Source of the DNA: Desulfobacterales bacterium
GTDB taxonomy: Bacteria; Desulfobacterota; Desulfobacteria; Desulfobacterales; UBA11574
Assembly: GCA_030145595.1 (NCBI GenBank)
Contig: JAQYVG010000075.1
Span: 1-13,260, forward strand
Length of the DNA: 13,260 nt
Reading direction: 5' to 3'
Shown here: positions 1 to 6,844 of the stretch, piece by piece
Numbering within the stretch: position 1 is the stretch's first letter
How the letters are laid out: each line of letters starts with the position of its first letter
Program-made: the position numbers and the translations under genes
The notes under the pieces: model-generated
What the model was told of the DNA's origin: nothing
Databases searched by the model: none
Seen by the model: the letters and a program-made list of their open reading frames with translations, nothing else

Positions 1-227
1 TATGCGACAGACAAATAAAAATGACAGAGCGACACGCGGCGCAAGCGCCTGCGCTGCGCGAGCGATTCCACAAATCAACAATCATCCCCGAAAAATCGGG
101 ATCTCCGCTCCGCTCCGTCAATCATCAATAGTCAATCTGGTTCCGGCTTTGCCGGGTTGAGGAATTTAGTTGGAATCTCATCAATTTGCCGGATAGAGGC
201 GAAGTATCGCAAGGAAAGGATTCTAGG
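1..227. other. Upstream intergenic region with short GC-rich palindromes
   Basis: No gene is supported here. The region holds several small inverted repeats: GGCGC/GCGCC around 38-49, CCCGA/TCGGG at 87-100 and CCGGC/GCCGG at 143-155. There is also a short low-complexity run of CTCCG units near 105-118. None is followed by a T-tract, so I do not call a terminator. The texture resembles degenerate intergenic repeat DNA. The only site with a clear role is the purine-rich AAGGAAAGGA at 211-220, which is the ribosome binding site of the decarboxylase start at 228. Confidence 0.4.
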
Positions 228-1655
228 ATGTCATTTATAAAGGATGCTGAAATCGTTGTCAAAGCGCTGGATGACTACCGTCGCGAATCCATTGCCGCAG
301 AAAAACCGGTGATCGATCAACCGCCTTTGGCAAAATTGATTGCCGATCTGGACTTAAAGGCCCATGTCGCCGAAGGAGATCTGACAGGTGATCGTCTATC
401 GGTATTTGTGAAAAAATATCTGGCTGCAACCACGCGGCTGCATCATCCGGGTTATTTGGCTCATCAGGTGGCGGTACCACACTCGGCCGGTGCTCTGGCG
501 GCTCTGATCGACGGCTTTACCAATAATCCCATGGCCATTTATGAAATGGGGCCGGGAGCTGCCGGTATCGAGCACTTTGTCATCAACCGGTTGCTGGAAA
601 AAGTCGGCTGGCAGCCCGCACCATTGAATATGCAAGGAAGCTACGCGCATATTGGCGGCGGCGGTGTTTTAACCCACGGGGGCTCGCTTGCCAATTTGAC
701 AGCAATGCTGGCCGCCCGCAGTCATATTGCACCGGAAGTATGGGATCAAGGGCATTTAAACGATTTGGCTTTACTTGTACCGGCTGAATCCCATTATTCC
801 ATTGCCCGTGCCGCCGGTATCATGGGTATCGGACAGCGCGCCGTTTATCCTTTGGAAGTCGATGATACCGGCGTTGTTATTCCAGACAGGCTGCCGGCTG
901 TATACCGGCGTCTGCAGAATGAAGGCAAACGCGCCGTTGCACTAGTCGCCAATGCCTGCAGTACGGCTGTTGGCCTGTATGATCCTCTGCGGGAAATAGG
1001 CGAGTTTTGTAGGGAAAACAATCTGTGGCTGCATGTCGACGGGGCTCATGGCGCCAGCGCCCTTTTCTCCTCCAGGCATAAAAAACTGTTAGACGGGGTT
1101 GAAATGGCAGACTCACTTGTATGGGATGCCCACAAACTCATGCGAACCCCGATCCTGTGTGCCGCCGTGCTGGTAAGGGATCACCGCACCCTTGACAATG
1201 CGTTTCAACAGGAAGCCAGCTACCTTTTTCACGACAAAGAACGGCCCGGATTCGATTTCATACACCGTACGGTTGAATGCACTAAAGCCGGCCTGGGTTT
1301 GAAGTTTTTTGCCGTCCTGGCTGCCCTTGGCGAACAGGGGCTTGCAGACTATATCGACGGCCGGTTCCAACTGGCACTGGAAGCATATGAATACATCAGC
1401 TCGCATGCTGAATTCGAATGCCCGGCAGTGCCCCAGTGTAATATTGTCTGTTTTCGTATTAGAGGCAGTGATCAACTTCAGCTTTCCATCAGGGACAAAC
1501 TGATCAGCCAGGGGGATTTTTATCTTTCCACGACCGTATTGGGAGGAAAACGATTCCTGCGTCTGGTATTTATGAACCAGGAAACCGGCATGAACCACAT
1601 CAAGGCGCTGATAAAACAGATTCAGCAGTTAGCTGACCGGTTGACAAGTCGGTAA
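228..1655 (+). CDS. PLP-dependent group II amino-acid decarboxylase
   Basis: A 475-residue protein of the pyridoxal-phosphate group II decarboxylase family (glutamate/aromatic/diaminobutyrate decarboxylase type), which turns an amino acid into the matching amine plus CO2 in the cytoplasm. The cofactor Lys is K303 in the motif DAHKLM. The PLP-pyridine Asp is D271 in HVDGAHG, and the stacking His is H189 in ESHYS. Length fits the family. I start at ATG 228 because AAGGAAAGGA lies 7 bases upstream; an in-frame TTG at 186 would add 14 residues but has no such site. The next gene begins 69 bases downstream on the same strand, so co-transcription is possible. The substrate cannot be read from sequence; diaminobutyrate, aspartate (PanP-like), glutamate and aromatic amino acids are all possible. 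The family call is secure, the substrate open. Confidence 0.93.
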   Translation: MSFIKDAEIVVKALDDYRRESIAAEKPVIDQPPLAKLIADLDLKAHVAEGDLTGDRLSVFVKKYLAATTRLHHPGYLAHQVAVPHSAGALAALIDGFTNNPMAIYEMGPGAAGIEHFVINRLLEKVGWQPAPLNMQGSYAHIGGGGVLTHGGSLANLTAMLAARSHIAPEVWDQGHLNDLALLVPAESHYSIARAAGIMGIGQRAVYPLEVDDTGVVIPDRLPAVYRRLQNEGKRAVALVANACSTAVGLYDPLREIGEFCRENNLWLHVDGAHGASALFSSRHKKLLDGVEMADSLVWDAHKLMRTPILCAAVLVRDHRTLDNAFQQEASYLFHDKERPGFDFIHRTVECTKAGLGLKFFAVLAALGEQGLADYIDGRFQLALEAYEYISSHAEFECPAVPQCNIVCFRIRGSDQLQLSIRDKLISQGDFYLSTTVLGGKRFLRLVFMNQETGMNHIKALIKQIQQLADRLTSR

Positions 1656-1724
1656 TCGAAGTATACCTTGATATTCTATTAACTGAAAAGGACTCAAGAT
1701 TAAATTCATCCGGTAATAGCAGCC

Positions 1725-2867
1725 ATGAAAATACGATCAAAGCTTCCTGACGTCGGTATCACCATATTTACGCTTATGTCGGCCTTGGCCGCTGAGCACG
1801 AGGCCATTAATCTTTCCCAGGGATTTCCGGATTTTGATGTTGATCCTGATCTTCTGGCCCTGGTGGATAAATACATGCAAAGCGGATACAACCAGTACGC
1901 ACCCATGCAGGGCGTACCGGCGCTGCGGGAAATGATTGCGGAAAAGACCCAACAACTCTACAACGCCGTTTACGATCCTTATGCGGAAATTACAATAACC
2001 TCCGGTGCCACCGAAGCCCTGTTTGCGGCCATCAGCGCAGTCGTGCATCCCGGCGATGAAGTTATCGTGATTGAGCCGGCTTTTGATTGTTACGTGCCGG
2101 CTATTACATTAAACGGCGGAGTCCCGGTATTTGTGAAGCTTAACTTTCCGGATTATCACATTGACTGGGATGACGTTCAAGCTGCAATCAGTTCAAAAAC
2201 ACGGCTGATAATTCTAAATTCGCCCCACAATCCCACCGGCGCCGTCTTATCGGATGAAGACATATCCGCTTTAAAACGTATTGTCGAAGATACGAATGTG
2301 CTCATAATCAGCGACGAGGTTTACGAGCATATTATCTTCGACGGTCTGGTCCACGAGAGCATGGCCCGGCATCCGGAACTTGCCCAAAGAAGTTTTGTTA
2401 TCAGTTCCTTTGGCAAGACATACCATACTACCGGCTGGAAGATCGGTTACTGCCTGGCACCGGAACCGCTTTCAGCAGAATTTCAACGTGTGCACCAGTT
2501 TCTTACTTTTGCCTCGAATACGCCGATTCAGTTTGCCTACGCGGAATTTATGCAGAAAAAAGACGCTTATCTGGAGCTTGCGAAGTTTTATCAAAAAAAG
2601 CGCGACAAATTTCTGGCGCTGATCGAAACTTCGCGCTTTAAGGCTGTTCCCTGCAAGGGGACATACTTTCAAATGCTCGATTATGCCTCCATCAGCGATG
2701 AGTCCGATATCGAGTTTTCCAAACGGCTGACTATCGAACACGGGGTGGCTTCGATACCGCCTTCGGTGTTTTACCACGATAACGAAGATCATCGCGTACT
2801 GCGATTCTGTTTTGCGAAAAAAGACGAAACTTTGGAAAGGGCTGCAGAAAAGTTATGCAAGATTTAA
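1725..2867 (+). CDS. Class I aminotransferase, methionine/glutamine (YbdL/MtnE-like) type
   Basis: A 380-residue fold-type I PLP aminotransferase, full length for the family. Visible signatures are NLSQGFPDF near residue 25, the cofactor-contacting NSPHNPTG near 165, and the Schiff-base lysine K231 in SSFGKTYHTTGWKIGY. The GWKIGY ending and the N-terminal SQGFPDF match the kynurenine/glutamine transaminase group that includes methionine aminotransferase YbdL. The likely reaction is transfer of an amino group from methionine, glutamine or an aromatic amino acid to a 2-oxo acid. Its stop codon lies inside the next gene (13-base overlap), which encodes a probable omega-amidase. That pairing favours a glutamine-dependent transaminase, since amidase action removes the 2-oxoglutaramate product. 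The Shine-Dalgarno is weak. No other in-frame start is better. Confidence 0.93.
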   Translation: MKIRSKLPDVGITIFTLMSALAAEHEAINLSQGFPDFDVDPDLLALVDKYMQSGYNQYAPMQGVPALREMIAEKTQQLYNAVYDPYAEITITSGATEALFAAISAVVHPGDEVIVIEPAFDCYVPAITLNGGVPVFVKLNFPDYHIDWDDVQAAISSKTRLIILNSPHNPTGAVLSDEDISALKRIVEDTNVLIISDEVYEHIIFDGLVHESMARHPELAQRSFVISSFGKTYHTTGWKIGYCLAPEPLSAEFQRVHQFLTFASNTPIQFAYAEFMQKKDAYLELAKFYQKKRDKFLALIETSRFKAVPCKGTYFQMLDYASISDESDIEFSKRLTIEHGVASIPPSVFYHDNEDHRVLRFCFAKKDETLERAAEKLCKI

Positions 2868-3640
2868 AGGTAACGATTATTCAAAGCGAACTGGTCTGGG
2901 AGGATATTGATGCCAACCTGGCCGAATTTGACCAAAAGATTAACGACATTCAAGAAGATACGCATCTGATTATTCTGCCGGAGATGTTTACGACCGGCTT
3001 CAGCATGAATCCCGCGAATCTGGCCCAGGGCATGGACGGCAGCGCCGTCAAATGGCTTCAGGAAAAATCACGCCAAGAAAACGTTGATATTGCCGGCAGC
3101 GTCATCATTAACGCCGGCGGCAACTTTTATAATCGCCTGCTGTGGGCCAAACCGGACGGCCGGCTTTTGACTTACGACAAACGACACCTTTTTCGCATGT
3201 TGGGCGAAGAAAAGGTTTACAGCGCCGGCGACAAAACCATCACAGTACAATTGCACGGCTGGAAGATCAGGCCCTTTATCTGCTACGATCTGCGCTTTCC
3301 CGCCTGGACACGCAATATCTCCAACCGCTTCGACCTGGCGATCTTTGTCGCCAACTGGCCGGAAAAGCGCGCGATGCACTGGAAGTCCCTGCTGCAGGCC
3401 CGCGCCATTGAAAACCTGTGTTACGTCATCGGCGTTAATCGCGTCGGCACCGACGGCAACGGCCTGACATACAGCGGTGACACCTGTGTCATCGATCCGG
3501 CGGGCAACATTCTTTTTCAAAAGGCTCACGCTGCCTGTACTCATACCGCCCAACTTTCTTATTCCAAGCTGCAAGAGTACCGCAAATCGTTCCCGGCCTG
3601 GATGGATGCAGACCAAGATCTGATTCGGATTCCTGAATAA
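2855..3640 (+). CDS. Nitrilase-family omega-amidase (YafV/MtnU/Nit2-like)
   Basis: A 261-residue carbon-nitrogen hydrolase with the full nitrilase catalytic triad: E43 in LPEMFTTGFS, K109 in YDKRHLF and C143 in ICYDLRFP. The later motif HWKSLLQARAIEN is also typical. Length and the MFTTGFS and YDKRHLF signatures fit the omega-amidase branch (YafV in E. coli, MtnU in Bacillus, Nit2 in eukaryotes), which hydrolyses 2-oxoglutaramate or 2-oxosuccinamate to the dicarboxylic acid and ammonia. No signal peptide is seen, so it acts in the cytoplasm. The start overlaps the end of the aminotransferase by 13 bases, which implies one transcript and translational coupling. GGAAAGG lies upstream within the aminotransferase gene, although its spacing to the ATG is long. 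Confidence 0.92.
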   Translation: MQDLKVTIIQSELVWEDIDANLAEFDQKINDIQEDTHLIILPEMFTTGFSMNPANLAQGMDGSAVKWLQEKSRQENVDIAGSVIINAGGNFYNRLLWAKPDGRLLTYDKRHLFRMLGEEKVYSAGDKTITVQLHGWKIRPFICYDLRFPAWTRNISNRFDLAIFVANWPEKRAMHWKSLLQARAIENLCYVIGVNRVGTDGNGLTYSGDTCVIDPAGNILFQKAHAACTHTAQLSYSKLQEYRKSFPAWMDADQDLIRIPE

Positions 3641-3783
3641 TCAATGCCATCGACATATAATTATTATCACAACACCTCGTATCTATTGAATATATATACT
3701 TTTTACAAGGTGTCTGGAAAATTCGTTGAAGAAAAATTTCTCGTTCTTTTTCACTCTAATCGAAGTTGCTTGTTTCCCATCAC

Positions 3784-4356
3784 TTAAGCCATGAATTTTC
3801 TGGCCGTTTCTTCGGCCAGTTTCATTATGTCCTCACGGGCCTCCATGTCGCCCTTATTAAATACCCCACAGGCACGAATCTGATAACTGTCGCTGAACCC
3901 ATACCATTTGAAAATGGAGTCGTATCTGGGAAATACATCTGTAAAGAGACTCTCGTCAGGGTGCCCCTGAGCCTCGATGAACACCAGTTTCTTGCCCGGA
4001 GAAAGTCGGCATGGGCTAGGATTGGTCGCGTAATCGGGCACCAAATATGAGTAGGTTCGGTCAATGAAAGCCTTGAGTTGACTTGAGATTTCGGAAAAAT
4101 AGATGGGAGTGGCCAACACAAGCACCTCGGCAGCGCGGATGGCGTCCAAGACCTCCGCCAGGTCGTCCTTGAGTACGCATTTTTCCAGTTTGGTTTTGCA
4201 CGTCATACACGCCTGACAGCCGCGGTATTTCAGCTTGTTTAAGGCAAAGGTCGTAACTTCAGCGCCTAAACCTTTAGCGGTCTCGCAAAATTTGCTGGCC
4301 ATGGCTGCGCTATTTCCTTTAGGTCTCGGGCTACCAAGCAGACAAATTATTTTCAT
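3784..4356 (-). CDS. Iron-sulfur flavoprotein, flavodoxin-fold NAD(P)H oxidoreductase
   Basis: A 190-residue flavodoxin-fold protein. Residues 8-16 (GSPRPKGNS) are the FMN phosphate-binding loop after the first beta strand, and ATPIYFSEIS near 82-91 is the second flavin loop. A compact cysteine set C47-x2-C50-x2-C53-x6-C60 matches the CX2CX2CX4-7C pattern known from iron-sulfur flavoproteins, which bind a 4Fe-4S cluster next to FMN. It is probably a soluble electron-transfer or quinone/FMN reductase; the partner is unknown. I start at ATG 4356 because AAGGGGGAG is placed just upstream on the reverse strand. A GTG at 4374 would put that binding site inside the gene. It converges on the omega-amidase gene and looks monocistronic. 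Confidence 0.9.
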   Translation of the reverse strand: MKIICLLGSPRPKGNSAAMASKFCETAKGLGAEVTTFALNKLKYRGCQACMTCKTKLEKCVLKDDLAEVLDAIRAAEVLVLATPIYFSEISSQLKAFIDRTYSYLVPDYATNPSPCRLSPGKKLVFIEAQGHPDESLFTDVFPRYDSIFKWYGFSDSYQIRACGVFNKGDMEAREDIMKLAEETARKFMA

Positions 4357-4776
4357 GTTCACTCCCCCTTTCACTATACGGTTAGCTTCAAATCCTCAAT
4401 TCCCAATCCCAAATATGCCATTTTTCTTCTCACAAGTTCTCTTCCACCGACTCCACCTTCGCCGTGATGCGGTCCTTACCCTTTCTCTTTTTCCTGACCA
4501 AAAACAAAATAAACACTATTTGTTTTTTTGATCCCTCAAATCGGAATTTATATTCAACTTTCTGCAAGGAATCTGAACCTGATAATTAATCTAAAGCCCC
4601 CAACATCTTTTATTTGAATCCATTTGTGAAATAATGTCAAAGATTCTTCTTAATCCTCAGATGTCAACGACTTGATTTGACTACACACCATGGCAAGCGA
4701 TGTTTATCCAAACAGGTTAGTTTTACATGTTTATATACGAGAAAGTTGGTTTTTTTAAGAAAATTAAATGATTAGC
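4357..4776. other. Intergenic region between the flavoprotein and the csp promoter
   Basis: About 420 bases without a supported gene. It is AT-rich in its second half. An AT-only imperfect hairpin lies near 4499-4527 (AAACAAAAT against ATTTGTTT), followed by a T-run; it could end transcription weakly but has almost no GC in the stem, so I do not call it a terminator. The promoter of the reverse-strand flavoprotein must lie here but no convincing boxes are visible. No tRNA-like cloverleaf was noticed. Confidence 0.4.
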
Positions 4777-4804
4777 TTGCTTTTTGCACAAAAAGTGTTA
4801 TTAT
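4777..4804 (+). promoter_or_regulatory. Probable sigma-70 promoter of the cold-shock gene
   Basis: TTGCTT at 4777-4782 and TATTAT at 4799-4804 are separated by 16 bases, inside a strongly AT-rich stretch. This would start RNA near 4811 and give a leader of about 120 bases before the csp ATG. Long leaders are usual for cspA-type genes. The call is by eye only; TTGCAC at 4784 is an alternative -35 element but has worse spacing. Confidence 0.4.
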
Positions 4805-4820
4805 TCATTTATTCAACAAG

Positions 4821-4852
4821 GCCCTGCCTTCAATTGGTGGGGCGGTTTTTTT
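4821..4852 (+). terminator. Terminator-like hairpin in the csp leader (possible attenuator)
   Basis: GCCCTGCC (4821-4828) pairs with GGTGGGGC (4836-4843) over 8 bp including two G-U pairs, with a 7-base loop. Two G bases and a run of seven T (4846-4852) follow. It has the form of an intrinsic terminator but lies 80 bases upstream of the cold-shock ATG and just downstream of the best promoter. It is therefore either an attenuator in the csp leader or the end of some upstream transcript. Nothing on the forward strand between 3641 and 4821 obviously needs a terminator, which favours a leader role. Confidence 0.5.
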
Positions 4853-4883
4853 CTGAAGGAACAGTCCGGTTTTTTAATGTGGT

Positions 4884-4925
4884 ATCCTCCAGCTTAAGAT
4901 TTTGAAAATTTTTTGAAAGGAGGAT
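4884..4925 (+). promoter_or_regulatory. Helix that would mask the csp Shine-Dalgarno
   Basis: ATCCTCC at 4884-4890 is the exact complement of GGAGGAT at 4919-4925, which contains the ribosome binding site of the cold-shock gene (ATG at 4932). Two G-U pairs can extend the 7-bp helix outward. The 28-base AT-rich loop is only weakly structured. In RNA this would close the ribosome binding site, so translation could depend on an alternative fold, temperature or a protein. Complementarity is seen directly; a regulatory role is inferred. Confidence 0.45.
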
Positions 4926-4931
4926 GTTATT

Positions 4932-5132
4932 ATGGCGACTGGAATTGTAAAATGGTTTAACAGCGGCAAGGGTTTTGGTTTCATTGAGCAGGAAGATGGA
5001 CCGGATGTATTTGTACATCATTCAGGTATCAATGCAGACGGTTTTAAATCCCTCAATGAAGGCGACCGAGTTTCCTTTGATATAGAACAAGGACAAAAAG
5101 GTCCTGCTGCAGCAAATGTCACTGTGATCTAA
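4932..5132 (+). CDS. Cold-shock domain protein (CspA family)
   Basis: A 66-residue single cold-shock domain, the standard length of CspA-type RNA/ssDNA-binding proteins. It begins MATGIVKWFN and carries RNP1 (KGFGFI, residues 13-18) and RNP2 (VFVHHS, 26-31), the aromatic nucleic-acid-binding surfaces. Family members melt RNA secondary structure and act as antiterminators and translation helpers in the cytoplasm. A very strong ribosome binding site (AAGGAGGA, 4917-4924) precedes the ATG. It has its own leader and terminator, so it is probably monocistronic. Control is probably post-transcriptional, through the leader hairpin and the complement to its ribosome binding site. The start and identity are secure. 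Confidence 0.97.
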   Translation: MATGIVKWFNSGKGFGFIEQEDGPDVFVHHSGINADGFKSLNEGDRVSFDIEQGQKGPAAANVTVI

Positions 5133-5149
5133 CCTTACGTTCTGAGTAA

Positions 5150-5194
5150 AAAGGGCATTCCTTCTAATATTGAGGGGATGCCCTTTGTTTTTTT
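5150..5194 (+). terminator. Intrinsic terminator of the cold-shock gene
   Basis: AAAGGGCATTCC (5150-5161) pairs with GGGATGCCCTTT (5175-5186) over 12 bp with a single G-U pair and a 13-base loop. It is followed by G and seven T (5188-5194). It lies 17 bases after the csp stop codon. Confidence 0.9.
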
Positions 5195-5306
5195 GAATTA
5201 GCACTATTCCTGTCCGTAATTACAAGATCTCAAACCCTAAAAATATCCTGGCCAAATTCCTTTCCTTTTCATCACTATCAAGAATAACGGCCTTCGAGGT
5301 GACAGC

Positions 5307-5432
5307 ATGGCGAAATCACATGACTCAGTTAAAAAGCGTAAAAAAGAATTAGCAAGGAGGCTAAAGCAAGAGCAAAAAAGAGAACGCAAGATAGAACAAA
5401 AAACCGATGAATCTGAAATTCAACAGGACTAA
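5307..5432 (+). CDS. Small basic hypothetical protein, 41 residues
   Basis: An ATG at 5307 opens 41 codons ending in TAA at 5430-5432, with a good ribosome binding site (GAGGTGA, 5296-5302) at ideal distance. The product is lysine/arginine-rich in its first two thirds (9 Lys, 5 Arg) and ends in an acidic stretch. It is rich in Q, E and K and almost free of hydrophobic residues, so it is probably a helix or coiled coil, or disordered. No family is recognised. It lies between the csp terminator and the (p)ppGpp synthetase gene, 89 bases before the latter, and could share its transcript. The ribosome binding site and clean start support it as real. The skewed composition could also arise by chance in A-rich DNA. 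Confidence 0.55.
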   Translation: MAKSHDSVKKRKKELARRLKQEQKRERKIEQKTDESEIQQD

Positions 5433-5521
5433 ATCCAGAAGACAATAGAACCCCCGGAAACAACATGAATTTATAAAGTTGATACTCTGGGCTACCCCCA
5501 ACCCTTCAGGATAATCGACAT

Positions 5522-6190
5522 ATGAAGCAACACCAGAGAGAAGCGATTCTAATATCGTTTTTAAATGAAAAGGGAAAATATAAAAAACTCGCAGAATATA
5601 TTGTTCAGCTGATCCAAGACGATCCTTCGTCACCGCAAGAAAGTCTGCATACAATTATATATCGCATCAAAGATGAAATAAGACTTATCGAGAAAATTAA
5701 TAGGCTGAATAAAGAGCTTGAGGCCGGCGTACCGTCAATTATAGAAGAAAATTATCCAGAAAGGGTCGGCGATCTATTAGGCGTCAGGATAATCTGTCTG
5801 CGCCTTTCAGATGTCGAAAAAGTCGAGACATATATTAAACTTTTGTCTGAAGAGAACATCTTGAGTTTTGTAAAAGGCCCCGATCAAAAAACATCCTTCA
5901 TTCTGCCGGTTAACCCTGGTGACTCGATACCATATGACATAGATCTGAGATATAGCGGATACTCATCTATTCATTACCAGATAGAATTAGGCGAAAATTC
6001 AGATGCCCCACCAGAATTGAAGGGTCTTCTATTCGAGTTGCAATTGAGGACGATTCTTGAGGAGGCCTGGAGCGAGATTGATCATAAATATAGATACGCG
6101 CGCAGTAGAATCGGTGTAAATCTCCCGGAACATATACATATGGGCTTTTATAATTTGAGCGCCTACCTCCAGTGCGTAATAAAAATCTGA
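5522..6190 (+). CDS. Stand-alone RelA/SpoT-domain (p)ppGpp synthetase (small alarmone synthetase-like)
   Basis: A 222-residue protein made of a RelA/SpoT nucleotidyltransferase domain with no HD hydrolase or TGS/ACT regions, similar in length to small alarmone synthetases. Visible motifs are YRIKDEIRLIEKI (residues 47-59), VGDLLGVRI with D84, G87 and R89, the substrate-loop YSGYSSIHY with Y147 and H151, and FELQLRT with the catalytic-type E172, then W183 and H188 in EAWSEIDHKY. All expected synthetase positions are present, so it should transfer pyrophosphate from ATP to GDP/GTP. AGGATA at 5508-5513 is a weakly spaced ribosome binding site. The C-terminus stops soon after the core (residue 222); longer relatives continue, so loss of a tail is possible. 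A decayed asparaginase gene starts 8 bases after the stop. Confidence 0.88.
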   Translation: MKQHQREAILISFLNEKGKYKKLAEYIVQLIQDDPSSPQESLHTIIYRIKDEIRLIEKINRLNKELEAGVPSIIEENYPERVGDLLGVRIICLRLSDVEKVETYIKLLSEENILSFVKGPDQKTSFILPVNPGDSIPYDIDLRYSGYSSIHYQIELGENSDAPPELKGLLFELQLRTILEEAWSEIDHKYRYARSRIGVNLPEHIHMGFYNLSAYLQCVIKI

Positions 6191-6198
6191 GGTAGAAA

Positions 6199-6521
6199 GT
6201 GCATGTATTTCAACGCGCCATTTTAACCCATGGAGGAGCTGGCTCGGATCCACAAGATTCCGATGGACCACAGTCGGCAGCCAAAGTCGGAATGGATTTA
6301 ATGGTGAATATATCGTTCTAAAAATTCTGGCGAAAGAAGTCTATGGCTTGCTGGAACAAAATATGAGTCCAAGTGAAGCTGCACAAAAGGCGCTGACTCT
6401 ATTTGACGATTCTGTTGATGCAGGGCTCATCATTTTAAGTAAATCGCAAAATTATATGTTGAATGTCTTCTGTAATATCCATGAATATTTTCTATCCACC
6501 TTATCGCTTCAACATTATTGA
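6199..6521 (+). pseudogene. Remnant of isoaspartyl peptidase/L-asparaginase with internal deletion
   Basis: Two pieces of one Ntn-hydrolase gene survive in different frames. From GTG 6199, which has GAGGTAG just upstream, the frame reads MHVFQRAILTHGGAGS then DPQDSDGPQSAAKVGMDLM and hits a stop at 6319-6321. HGGAGS and the DG(P/T)xxAA segment are the N-terminus of type 2 asparaginase/isoaspartyl peptidase. From about 6303 another frame reads GEYIVLKILAKEVYGLLEQ, then NMSPSEAAQKAL, then DAGLIILSKS, ending at TGA 6519. This matches the helix and glycine-rich strand near the C-terminus of the same family. The roughly 200 residues between, including the autoprocessing Thr, are missing. The gene is therefore dead, through an internal deletion with frame loss near 6292-6306. 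Its start was probably coupled to the synthetase gene, whose stop overlaps the binding site. Confidence 0.78.
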
Positions 6522-6844
6522 TTTTTACGAGACACGATAAATTTGCATGGCGGAGGATCACTGAATTGAAGTCGGAAAATCAATGAGAACATTAAACTAC
6601 GGTATACCTCCCGGGTACCTGATGACGCAGAAAATACCGCGGAACCGAGAGCACGATTTAAAAACTTTATAGCATGTGCTTCAATTCTCTTCGTCAAGCT
6701 ATTCCAAGTTTTAATCTTATTTGAGTTGCCCCTGGAACCTAATCAACTCCAAGAGTCTTATAATTCTAAAGGTTTTTAGGCTTTTACCGATATATTAGTG
6801 GAATACCCCATTTAAGGAATGAATTATTAGAAAGTTGAAAAATT
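6522..6844. other. Intergenic region before the HDOD gene
   Basis: 323 bases without a supported gene. The only forward reading of note is a 29-codon frame at 6583-6672 that lacks a ribosome binding site. An inverted-repeat texture around CCTCCCGGGTACC near 6607-6619 is a short restriction-type palindrome only. The promoter of the HDOD/kinase operon should lie here, but I could not pick boxes with confidence. The stretch may be further decayed coding DNA continuing from the asparaginase remnant. Confidence 0.35.

Noticed and set aside
186..227. Upstream TTG start for the decarboxylase
   Set aside because: It would add 14 residues without a ribosome binding site and would bury the clear AAGGAAAGGA that serves ATG 228.
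1113..1598. 161-codon reverse-strand frame
   Set aside because: It lies wholly inside the decarboxylase gene in another frame and shows no family motif.
3068..3616. 182-codon reverse-strand frame
   Set aside because: It is a shadow of the omega-amidase gene, whose catalytic triad is intact on the forward strand.
3672..3713. ACACCT/AGGTGT inverted repeat between convergent genes
   Set aside because: The stem is 6 bp with a 30-base loop and has no clean T-tract, too weak to call a bidirectional terminator.
4357..4374. GTG start at 4374 for the Fe-S flavoprotein
   Set aside because: The extension would contain the AAGGGGGAG binding site of the ATG at 4356, and family members begin near MKIICLLGSPR.
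4499..4527. AT-rich hairpin with T-run
   Set aside because: The stem is nearly all A-T and imperfect; such structures are expected by chance in this AT-rich gap.
4688..4705. Sigma-54 promoter starting TGGCA
   Set aside because: The required GC element about 10 bases downstream is absent.
6583..6672. 29-codon forward frame
   Set aside because: No ribosome binding site, no recognisable motif, and it sits in DNA that looks decayed.
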